In this document: piece by piece, positions 47,500 to 56,356 of the stretch
Position numbering within the stretch: the first letter of the stretch is position 1
How the letters are laid out: each line of letters starts with the position of its first letter
NCBI GenBank assembly: GCA_016718345.1
Contig: JADKDN010000002.1
Coordinates: 1-64,000 of the forward strand
DNA from: Flavobacterium sp.
GTDB lineage: Bacteria; Bacteroidota; Bacteroidia; Flavobacteriales; Flavobacteriaceae
Direction: 5' to 3'
DNA length: 64,000 bases
The notes under the pieces: model-generated
The model's input: only the letters and a program-made list of their open reading frames with translations
What the model was told of the DNA's origin: nothing
Database searches by the model: none
Made by a program: the position numbers and the translations under genes

Positions 47500-47715
47500 T
47501 TTAACACTGTAAAGCATCAAAAAAAATAAAAAATATGCCTTATAACAATAGTATTTTCGCAGTATTAATAAATGTATACAGTAACCAAGGATTTAACACT
47601 GTATCTATTAACAAAAATAATAATACAATTCTGGGGCATTAAAAAATTTAAATCATTGCTATTCAGAAAAATTCACTAGTAAAACGAAAACAATTAAGAC
47701 AACTTAAATACTATC
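47500..47715 (+). promoter_or_regulatory. ilv operon leader, possible attenuator
   Basis: The 370-bp gap before ilvD carries TTTAACACTGTA twice (47500-47511 and 47592-47603). Between them, ATACAGT (47576-47582) can pair with the second ACTGTAT (47598-47604) or with the first ACTGTA (47506-47511). A short reading frame (47535-47642) covers the pairing segments. Mutually exclusive pairings plus a branched-chain-rich leader peptide would fit attenuation, but no clear terminator hairpin is seen. Confidence 0.4.
47535..47642 (+). CDS. Candidate ilv leader peptide
   Basis: 35 codons: MPYNNSIFAVLINVYSNQGF followed by NTVSINKNNNTILGH. Nine of 35 residues are Ile, Leu or Val, including the cluster IFAVLINV. 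It ends 73 bp before ilvD. It could be a ribosome-sensing leader peptide; no independent support. Confidence 0.35.
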   Translation: MPYNNSIFAVLINVYSNQGFNTVSINKNNNTILGH

Positions 47716-49394
47716 ATGGAATTAAATAAATACAGTAAAACTGTAACTCAAGATCCAACTCAGCCAGCATCTCAAGCCATGTTATACGGAATTGGTTTAG
47801 ATGAAACCAAATTAGCTCAACCCTTTGTAGGAATTGCGTCTATGGGATATGATGGAAACACCTGTAACATGCACCTGAACCATTTAGCTTCCTATGTAAA
47901 AGTTGAGGTCAATGCATCCGATATGGTGGGTCTGATTTTTAATACTATTGGTATAAGCGACGGAATTACAAATGGTACTGATGGAATGCGTTATTCATTA
48001 GTAAGTAGAGAAATTATTGCTGACAGTATCGAAAGTGTGGTTGCAGGTCATTATTATGATGGAGTAATTGCAATTCCTGGTTGCGACAAAAACATGCCAG
48101 GAGCCATTATTGCTATGGGTAGATTAAATCGCCCTTCAATTATGATATATGGAGGAACAATAGCTCCGGGAAAATATCATGGAAAAGACTTGAATATTGT
48201 TTCCGCTTTTGAAGCATTAGGAGAAAAAATTGCAGGAAAATCTCAGAAGAAGAATATAAAGGCATCATTAAAAACTCTTGTCCAGGAGCAGGAGCTTGTG
48301 GCGGAATGTATACTGCCAATACTATGGCGATAGCTATTGAAGCGCTTGGAATGAGTCTTCCTTATTCTAGTTCGAATCCTGCTGTAAGCCATGAAAAAAT
48401 TGAAGAATGCAAGCAGGCAGCCAACTACATAAAAATACTACTCGAAAAAGATATTTGTCCAAAAGACATCATGACTTTTGAAGCTTTCGAAAATGCACTT
48501 ACTACTTTAATTGCTTTGGGCGGAAGCACAAATGCTGTTCTTCACATGATTGCTATGGCAAAAAGTGTTGGTGTAAAAATCACTATTGATGATTTTCAAA
48601 GAATAAGCGACAAAACTCCTTTGATTGCAGACTTCAAACCAGGAGGAAATTATTTAATGCAAAATCTACACGAAAAAGGTGGTGTGCCAATGGTTTTAAA
48701 GTACCTTTTAAGCAAAGGAATGCTACATGGCGACTGTATTACTGTTACCGGAAAAACCCTTGCAGAAAATTTAAAAGACATCAAAGACATTGATTTTGAA
48801 GACCAAAACATTATTCGACCATTAGAAAAACCTCTAAAAGAAACTGGTCACCTTCAAATACTATACGGAAACCTCGCAGAAAATGGTTCTGTAGCTAAGA
48901 TTACTGGTAAAGAAGGTGAAAAATTTGTTGGTCCAGCCAAAGTATTTGACGGTGAAAAAGAATTAATTCAAGGTATTGAAGACAAAAAAATTAAAGCTGG
49001 AGATGTCGTCGTTATACGTTATGTTGGTCCAAAAGGTGGCCCTGGTATGCCAGAAATGCTAAAGCCTACCTCAGCTATTATTGGAGCTGGACTTGGAAAA
49101 AGTGTAGCCTTAATTACTGACGGAAGATTTAGTGGTGGTACCCATGGTTTTGTTGTTGGTCACATCACTCCCGAAGCTTATGATGGAGGAACTATTGCAT
49201 TAGTAAAAAATGGAGATATAATTGAATTGGATGCTGTGAACAATAAAATACATCTGGCAATTAGTGATGAAGAACTAGAAGAAAGAAGAAAAAGATTTGT
49301 CACTCCTCAACTCAAAGTCACCAATGGTGTACTTTATAAATATGCAAAATTAGTAAAAAACGCCTCTGAAGGCTGTGTTACAGACGAATCATAA
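47716..49394 (+). CDS. ilvD: Dihydroxy-acid dehydratase (one frameshift)
   Basis: About 559 codons. Third common step of valine/isoleucine synthesis, an Fe-S dehydratase. The cluster Cys residues are in GNTCNMHLNHLA, IPGCDKNMPGAIIAMGRLNR and, across the break near 48240, NSCPGAGACGGMYTANTM. Then ALGGSTNAVLHMIAMA, YVGPKGGPGMPEMLKPTSAI, TDGRFSGGTHGFVVGHITPE. The given frame between about 48240 and 48330 is nonsense. First structural gene of ilvDBNC. Confidence 0.95.
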
Positions 49395-49404
49395 TAGCAA
49401 GAAT

Positions 49405-51154
49405 ATGGATACATTAGAACGCTCACAAAAAGAAAATACAGATAAAAAAGCCGTAAGTACATCGGGTAGTTTAGCTGTTATTGATGCTTTATTATCTGAA
49501 AAAGTGGACACCATTTTTGGTTACCCAGGAGGTGCAATTATGCCTATATATGATGCTCTTTTCGACTTTAGCAGCAAATTAAATCATATACTAGTGCGAC
49601 ATGAGCAAGGTGCAATTCATGCTGCTCAAGGATATGCGAGAGTAAGCGGAAAAACTGGAGTTGTTTTTGCAACCAGTGGTCCAGGAGCAACAAATTTAGT
49701 TACTGGTCTAGCCGATGCTTTAATTGATTCTACTCCCTTAGTTTGTATTACGGGGCAAGTTTTTGCTCATTTACTAGGAACCGATGCATTTCAAGAAACA
49801 GATATCATTAATATTACCACACCAATTACTAAATGGAATTATCAAGTAACTGATGCCAAAGAAATCCCAGAAATTTTAGCAAAAGCTTTCTATATTGCAA
49901 AAAGTGGTCGTCCGGGTCCCGTTTTAATTGACATTACTAAAAACGCTCAAATGCAACTATTCGAATACATAGGCTACAGACCATGTATTCACATCAGAAG
50001 CTATAGACCAAAACCAATCGTTCGTCCAGAATTTATTGAAAAAGCAGCGGATTTAATTAATCAAGCGAAAAAACCTTTCATCATATTTGGTCAAGGTGTA
50101 TTACTTGGAAATGCGGAAAAAGAATTTCTTGCATTTATTGAAAAATCAGGAATTCCAACTGCTTGGACTATTATGGGAATGAGTGCTATCCCTACAGACC
50201 ATCCATTAGCAGTAGGAATGTTAGGAATGCACGGAAACTATGGTCCTAATTATCTAACCAACGAATGTGATGTTTTAATTGCCGTGGGAATGCGTTTTGA
50301 CGATAGGGTTACAGGACGTTTAGACAAATATGCCAAACAGGCTAAAGTCATTCATTTAGATATAGACCCTGCTGAAATAGACAAAAATGTTCAAACTACG
50401 GTTCCAGTTTGGGGTGATTGTAAAGAAACTTTACCATTACTAACTAATTTAATTGATAAAAAGACACATCCTGAATGGTTTGCTGAATTTGATAAAAAAA
50501 GAGAAAAAGAAAACAATACTCTAGTATATAAAGAATTAAACCCTACTGAAGGAGGCTTAACCATGGCTGAAGTTATAAATGTACTTAATGACTTAACAGG
50601 TGGAGATGCCGTAATTGTAACCGATGTGGGACAACACCAAATGGTAGCTTGTAGATATACGAAACAAAACATCAAAAGAAGTAATGTAACCAGTGGTGGT
50701 CTTGGCACCATGGGATTTGCACTTCCTGCTGCTATTGGAGCAAAATTTGGAGCTCCAGAGAGACAAATCGTTGCTATTATGGGTGATGGTGGCGCACAAA
50801 TGAATATTCAAGAATTGGGTACCATTATGCAATACAAGCCTAATGTTAAGATTCTAATTCTTAACAACCAATTTTTAGGAATGGTACGTCAATGGCAAGA
50901 ACTTTTCCATGAAAAGAGATATTCCTATACCGATATCACAAGTCCCGATTTTGTGCAACTAGCCAAAGCCTATAACATTGATGGAAAACATGTTTCCGAA
51001 AGAGAAAAACTAAGAGAAAGCCTCAAAGAAATGCTAGATCATCCAAGTTCTTTCCTTTTTAGAAGTGGCTGTAGTTCATGAAGACAATGTATTTCCAATG
51101 GTTCCACAAGGAAAAGGAGTGGCAGAAATTGTATTAACAAAAGAGGAAATCTAA
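49405..51154 (+). CDS. ilvB: Acetolactate synthase large subunit (one frameshift at the C-terminus)
   Basis: About 583 codons from ATG 49405 (MDTLERSQKENTDKKAVSTS). It condenses two pyruvates (or pyruvate and 2-oxobutyrate) using TPP, FAD and Mg. The catalytic Glu lies in LVRHEQGAIHAAQGYAR; SGPGATNLVTGLADAL; VGMRFDDRVTGRLDKYA; and the TPP motif GDGGAQMNIQELGT ending in ILNNQFLGMVRQWQ. One extra T near 51056 shifts the last 33 codons (EVAVVHEDNVFPMVPQGKGV) to the stop at 51152-51154. Confidence 0.96.
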
Positions 51155-51164
51155 AATAATCCCA

Positions 51165-51752
51165 ATGAAACAGGAATATACACTAACCGTTTATACCGAA
51201 AATCAAGTAGGCTTACTCAATAAAATAGCCATCATGTTTTCGAGGAGAAAGATTAATTTAGAAAGCTTAAACACCTCTCCAAGTGAAATAGACAACATTC
51301 ACCGATTTACCATCGTAGTAATCGAAACCGAAGAAGTAGTCAAAAATTTGGTTCGCCAAATGGAAAAATTAGTAGATGTATTTAAAGTATTCTACAATAC
51401 AAATGAAGAGATTGTTTGGCAACAGGTTGCTTTATACAAAGTCCCTACTTCTGTTATTATGAAAGAAGTTAAAGTAGAACGTTTACTCCGCAAATACGGA
51501 GCCAGAACAGTGGTAATTCGGGAGGATTACACCGTTTTTGAAACTACTGGTCAGGACGAAGAAGTGAACAATTTATTGAGAGAATTAGACAAATACGGCC
51601 TAATTGAATTTGTGAGAAGTTCTCGAATAGCAATTATCAAATCCAGTGAAGGAGTTCACAAAAAGGTTTTAGATATGGAGAAAAATGATCCTACCAAAAA
51701 ACCAATCAACAACGAATTTTTGAATCATAAGAGTATGATTTTCGAAATGTAA
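51165..51752 (+). CDS. ilvN: Acetolactate synthase small (regulatory) subunit
   Basis: 195 aa, intact. N-terminal ACT domain (YTLTVYTENQVGLLNKIAIM FSRR; INLESLNTSPSEIDNIHRFT) binds valine for feedback inhibition, followed by the regulatory C-terminal domain. Eleven nt downstream of ilvB. Confidence 0.95.
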   Translation: MKQEYTLTVYTENQVGLLNKIAIMFSRRKINLESLNTSPSEIDNIHRFTIVVIETEEVVKNLVRQMEKLVDVFKVFYNTNEEIVWQQVALYKVPTSVIMKEVKVERLLRKYGARTVVIREDYTVFETTGQDEEVNNLLRELDKYGLIEFVRSSRIAIIKSSEGVHKKVLDMEKNDPTKKPINNEFLNHKSMIFEM

Positions 51753-51797
51753 ACAACAAAACTAAAAACAATATTTAAAAATTAAATTAATTAAAAA

Positions 51798-53277
51798 ATG
51801 GCAAATTATTTCAATTCACTTCCACACCGTCTAAAAGTTCAGGAATTAGGAAAATGTGATTTTATGCAAAGCAGTGAATTTGCAGATGGAGTTACTAAAC
51901 TTATTGGCAAAAAGATTGTAATTATTGGATGTGGTGCTCAAGGATTGGCTCAAGGTCAAAACATGCGCGATAGCGGTCTTCATGTAGCGTATGCTTTACG
52001 TCAAGAAGCTATTGACAACAAAAGAGCATCCTATCAAAATGCAGTTGAAAACGGTTTTGAAGTAGGAACTTTTGAAGAAATAATCCCAACAGCTGATTTG
52101 GTTTCTAATTTGGCTCCAGACAAACAACATACTTCTGTTATCAATAAAATTGTTCCCTTGATGAAACAAGGTGCCTGTTTATCGTATTCTCACGGTTTCA
52201 ATATTGTGGAAGAAGGAACTCAAATCCGTAAAGATTTAACGGTTGTAATGATTGCTCCAAAATCTCCAGCCTCTGAAGTACGTCACGAATATTTACGCGG
52301 TTTTGGTGTTCCAACACTTATTGCCGTGCACACTGACAACGACCCAAATGGTGATGGATTGGATATTGCAAAAGCCTATTGCGTAGGAACTGGTGGACAT
52401 AGAGCGGGAGTATTACTTTCTTCTTTTGTTGCCGAAGTAAAATCTGACTTAATGGGTGAACAAACCATCCTTTGTGGATTGTTGCAAACTGGTTCTATCT
52501 TGAGCTTCAACAAAATGGTTGAAAAAGGAATTGACAAAGGCTATGCTTCTAAATTGGTTCAATATGGTTGGGAAGTTATTACTGAGGCTTTGAAAATTGG
52601 TGGTATTACCAATATGATGGACCGTCTTTCTAATCCTGCAAAAATTGAAGCTTTCAAAATATCAGAAGAATTAAAAGACATCATGCGTCCGTTATTCGTA
52701 AAACACATGGATGATATTCTATCCGGTGAATTTTCAAGACTCATGGTGGAAGATTGGGCTAATGGAGATAAAAAATCTATTGACTTGGAGAGCTGCTACT
52801 GGAGAAACTGATTTTGAAAAAACTCCTGCTGGAAACTTCGACATTTCAGAACAAGAATATTTTGATAACGCTACCTTAATGGTTGCTTTCGTAAAATCAG
52901 GGGTTGAATTAGCCTATGAAACTATGACGTGCTCAGGCATTAAAAACGAATCAGCATACTACGAATCGTTACACGAAACACCACTTATTGCCAACACTAT
53001 TGCGCGTAAGAAATTATTCGAAATGAACCGCGTTATTTCTGATACAGCTGAGTATGGTTGTTATTTGTTTGACCATGCTTGTAAGCCACTTTTAACAGAT
53101 TTCATGAAAAAAGTAGATACAAACATCATTGGTAAAAACTTTAACGCTACTGCAAATGCACAAGTGGATAATTTTGAATTAGTAAAAGTAAATGCCGCTA
53201 TTCGCAACCACTCTATCGAGATTTGTGGTGCTGAGCTTCGGGCTGCTATGACCGCCATGAAAAAAATTGTAGAATAA
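51798..53277 (+). CDS. ilvC: Ketol-acid reductoisomerase, class II (one frameshift)
   Basis: About 493 codons, the longer class II type. NADPH-binding IIGCGAQGLAQGQNMRDSG near residue 38, APKSPASEVRHEYLRGFGVP, DLMGEQTILCGLLQTGSIL and the second knotted domain FDNATLMVAFVKSGVELAYE, HSIEICGAELRAAMTAMKK. The frame breaks near 52775 (GDKK to LLTWRAATGETDF). Last gene of the operon. Confidence 0.95.
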
Positions 53278-53301
53278 GAAACCCATTAAAATATTTTTTG
53301 G

Positions 53302-53331
53302 AAAAACCGTAACAGTGATGTTGCGGTTTTT
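53302..53331 (+). terminator. Terminator of ilvDBNC
   Basis: 13-bp stem with one G-T pair (AAAAACCGTAACA/TGTTGCGGTTTTT), 4-nt loop, T run, 25 bp after ilvC. Confidence 0.88.
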
Positions 53332-53619
53332 TTATTAAACTAACCTCGTTAAATTGCAAATAGTAGTAAATTTACTAAAGAGTAAACAAGCCTTTATAAA
53401 AAGCTTTTTTGTAAAAATTACCTAACTTTTGAACAAAAAAACAAACCTTTATTACTTAATCAGGTCTTCGATTAGTTGGACAGAATTAGATCAAACTAGT
53501 TAGTAGAGTCTTTGAAAAGAATATCAACATCATATGAATCTAAAAAAATAATTAATTTTGTTTGTGCCTATAATTTCCTTTTGTTGTTAATTTTACAGGA
53601 ATCAAACTCTTAAAAATAA
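53332..53619. promoter_or_regulatory. Intergenic region with a promoter-like element before the DinB-like gene
   Basis: About 290 bp. TAATTTTG (53553-53560) matches TAnnTTTG and lies 60 bp before the DinB-like reading frame. The rest is AT-rich with no gene. Confidence 0.4.
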
Positions 53620-54093
53620 ATAAAAAAAACAGATCAAATTGCCAATCGCTTTCAAGAAGTTATCCTAAATGGAACATGGGTAGCGAATACAAATTATAAA
53701 GAACAACTGTCCAATCTGAATTGGGAAATAGCAACTACAAAATTTAAATCTTTAAACACAATTGCTGATTTAGCTCAGCATATTCATTATTACATTAGTG
53801 GAATAAATAATGTTTTTAAAGGAGGAACCCTCGATATTAAAGATAAATTTAGTTTTGATTTTAATTTAATTAATTCACAGATTGGATGGGAAGCCTTCTT
53901 ATTAAGATTTTGGAAAGATAGCGAAGAATTTGCTTATTTAATTAAACAAATGTCAGATGAAAAATTAAAACAAGTCTTTGTAGATGAAAAATATGGGACA
54001 TACCAAAGAAATATTGATGCAATGATTGAGCACAGTTACTATCATTTAGGCCAAATCGTTTTGATTAAGAAAATTATTAACGAACACAACTAA
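53620..54093 (+). CDS. DinB-like / DUF1572-type protein with no ATG start
   Basis: 157 codons, open from 53620 to TAA 54091-54093. It has the DinB four-helix layout with His residues at TIADLAQHIHYYISGINNVF and MIEHSYYHLGQIVLIKKIIN, a typical metal-binding triad arrangement. Where the start is expected (before KKTDQIANRFQEV) the codon is ATA (53620-53622), preceded by a stop; no ATG, GTG or TTG is near. Either a G-to-A consensus error or a rare ATA start. DinB-fold proteins include thiol transferases and unknown stress proteins. Confidence 0.72.
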   Translation: MKKTDQIANRFQEVILNGTWVANTNYKEQLSNLNWEIATTKFKSLNTIADLAQHIHYYISGINNVFKGGTLDIKDKFSFDFNLINSQIGWEAFLLRFWKDSEEFAYLIKQMSDEKLKQVFVDEKYGTYQRNIDAMIEHSYYHLGQIVLIKKIINEHN

Positions 54094-54210
54094 AGAATAA
54101 AACTTAAAAATTGCTATAAACATAACCTCTCAAAAAACAAAAAACTTTTGATAAGTTAATAAACAACCTAAATTTAGATGCTTTAAGCGAGGTTTATTTA
54201 GCCTATTATT

Positions 54211-54965
54211 CTATTTACTAAACTTTTTTAAGGTTCTTTTAGTAAATTCAGATAAGACCAATCTTCCGCTGATGGCGGCACGCTCTGCCAAAAGCGCATC
54301 CCAATGTTCAGTACCTGACCAGAAGGCTTTCTTGGTTTCTTGCATCGCCTCGGGATTGTAGGTCGTTAGTTTTTCTGCCAAGGTTTGTACAGCTGCATCT
54401 AAATCGTTTATACTATTATATACCTCAGCGTAGAGTCCTTTCTCTCTAGCCCAAGAGGCTTCAAAAAAACGATTAGCTTCCAGCGTAAGTTGTGACAAGG
54501 CAGCTATTCCCATCTTGCGTTCTATGGCGGGACTCACCACAAACGGTCCTATGCCAATGGTAAACTCACTTAATTTAATCGCTGCCTGCTGTGTAGCCAT
54601 ACAATAATCGGCGGCGGCGGCGATACCTACTCCTCCTCCAACAGCCTTTCCTTGTATTCGCCCAATAATGAATTTCGGACATTTGCGCATAGCATTAATA
54701 AGATTAGCAAAACCAGAGAAAAATACTTTCCCTTCATCGATAGTATTTATCTGAACGAGTTCTTTAAAACTAGCTCCAGCACAAAACGTTCTGTCTCCAC
54801 CACTTTTTAAGACAATTACTTTTACGGCAGCATCATTTCCAGCATGGGTTATCGCTTCAACCAATTGTGCCAAAAGATTTGCAGGCAAAGAATTATGCTC
54901 TGATGAAAAAACTCGATGGTGGCAATTCCGTTTTGAATGTCTTGTTTTACGTAGGCTTCGGTCAT
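54211..54965 (-). CDS. Enoyl-CoA hydratase/isomerase family protein (one frameshift)
   Basis: About 251 codons from ATG 54963-54965 (MTEAYVKQDIQNGIATIEF). Crotonase fold: break near 54905 into SLPANLLAQLVEAI, VIVLKSGGDRTFCAGASFKE (oxyanion hole), IGRIQGKAVGGGVGIAAAAD YC, LSEFTIGIGPFVVSPAIERK, then the helical C-terminus. It probably acts in fatty-acid or phenylacetate-type CoA degradation; no partners are nearby. Confidence 0.88.
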
Positions 54966-55081
54966 TGTGCTATGTAGATTTTATGTCCTATCAAATATAG
55001 AATTTATTTTTGGTAAGGTAACTTATGTTACAAAATAATTATAAAGAGCAGACTACATTTGCCCCATAAATAAATGACAGT

Positions 55082-55390
55082 ATGGGATTATTAGATTTTT
55101 TAGAAATGGGTACTAAAACAGAAAGCATTCAAGATTTTGTTGCCAAAGGAGCGTTGATTATCGATGTAAGAACTCCATCAGAATTTGCGGGTGGACACAT
55201 AAAAAACTCCAAAAACATTCCATTGATTGGTCTTGAAGACAAAATAAACGAAATTAAAAAAACCAACAAACCCGTTATTGTTTGTTGCCTCTCAGGAATG
55301 CGAAGTGCACAAGCAACCTCTATTTTAAAACAAAACAATATTGAGGTTATTAATGGTGGTGGATGGAAAAGTTTAGAAAGTAAATTGTAA
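55082..55390 (+). CDS. Rhodanese-like domain protein
   Basis: 102 aa, intact, a single domain: ALIIDVRTPSEFAGGHIKNS, IPVIVCCLSGMRSAQATSIL with the active-site loop CLSGMR, then VINGGGWKSL. It carries sulfane sulfur on the loop Cys. No signal peptide, so cytosolic. Stand-alone gene. Confidence 0.93.
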   Translation: MGLLDFLEMGTKTESIQDFVAKGALIIDVRTPSEFAGGHIKNSKNIPLIGLEDKINEIKKTNKPVIVCCLSGMRSAQATSILKQNNIEVINGGGWKSLESKL

Positions 55391-55422
55391 AAAGAAGGCT
55401 TCAAATTTGAAGCCTTCTTTTT
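55389..55422. terminator. Bidirectional terminator (palindrome)
   Basis: 34-bp perfect palindrome (17-bp arms, AAGAAGGCTTCAAA core) overlapping the rhodanese stop and the convergent OmpA-family stop. T runs on both sides. Confidence 0.88.
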
Positions 55423-56354
55423 TATTTCACAACTATAAATTCAACACGCCTGTTTTTTTGTCTGCCTTCAAAGGTGTCATTAGAATCTACTGGTCTTTCT
55501 TCACCAAATCCAACAGCGGTCAATCTATTGTTTTCTATGCCTTTTTGAACAAGGTACTCCATTACCGATTTCGCTCTAGCCTCTGACAACTTTTGATTTG
55601 CCGAATCACTACCTACAGTATCGGTATGACCTGAAAGGACTATCTTTTTATCCTTACTTCTTTTGAGATAACCCACCAATTCGTCTAATTCTGAAAAGGA
55701 AGATGCTACAATTACAGCACTATTCGTGTCAAAGAGTACGTTTCTTAAAACTACTGGTTTGTCGTCAACAATTTTTAATTTTACTTCCTGACATTCGTAG
55801 AATTTAATTCTATCTAGTCCAAAATCGTTTCCGTCCCAATCTGGATTTTGACTTACAATTCGAATCTCAATATTTTCTCTACCCTCGGAATTCCACAACA
55901 CAAAGAACTGTTCCCACTTGTTTAACTTGTTTGGGCATTTAAATGGTTTATCTAACAAATTACCATTGATTGAAAATTGCAAAACAGCAGGCGGGCCTGT
56001 TTTTACGTTCAGCGTATTGACCCAACAAGAGAAAAAGTAAGTTGTATTTTTCTTTACAGAAATTTTTTGTGACCATACGGTTTTATTTGGACCATTGGCA
56101 CCATCAACAGCCATGAAATTCCCCTCTCCTTTTCCTTTAAAGTAAATTGGCGAAAACTTATAGGCATCATCTGTAATTCTGTAATGACTAGCTCCTGCCA
56201 ATTCTTCTTCATAATAATCTGATTCGAATGGAGTACTTCCCTCTTCAAAATCACCATTTTTAACTAAATTTTGATCGCTGGTAATTAGCCCTTCAGGACA
56301 TTGTGAGAATAGTGCCGAGCTAAACAATACTAGGACATAAAACACTTTTCTCAT
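55422..56354 (-). CDS. OmpA-family protein with N-terminal carbohydrate-binding-like jelly roll
   Basis: 310 aa, intact. Signal peptide FSSALFSQ, then a CBM-like beta domain (NLVKNGDFEEGSTPFES; VWSQKISVKKNTTYFFSCWV; DWDGNDFGLDRIKFYEC) and a C-terminal OmpA peptidoglycan-binding domain (residues about 200-310: VLFDTNSAVIVASSFSELDE, VLSGHTDTVGSDSANQKLSE AR, VGFGEERPVDSNDTFEGRQK NRRVEF). It anchors the outer envelope to peptidoglycan. Two nt after the ELWxxDGT gene, so an operon. Confidence 0.93.
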   Translation of the reverse strand: MRKVFYVLVLFSSALFSQCPEGLITSDQNLVKNGDFEEGSTPFESDYYEEELAGASHYRITDDAYKFSPIYFKGKGEGNFMAVDGANGPNKTVWSQKISVKKNTTYFFSCWVNTLNVKTGPPAVLQFSINGNLLDKPFKCPNKLNKWEQFFVLWNSEGRENIEIRIVSQNPDWDGNDFGLDRIKFYECQEVKLKIVDDKPVVLRNVLFDTNSAVIVASSFSELDELVGYLKRSKDKKIVLSGHTDTVGSDSANQKLSEARAKSVMEYLVQKGIENNRLTAVGFGEERPVDSNDTFEGRQKNRRVEFIVVK

Positions 56355-56356
56355 AC

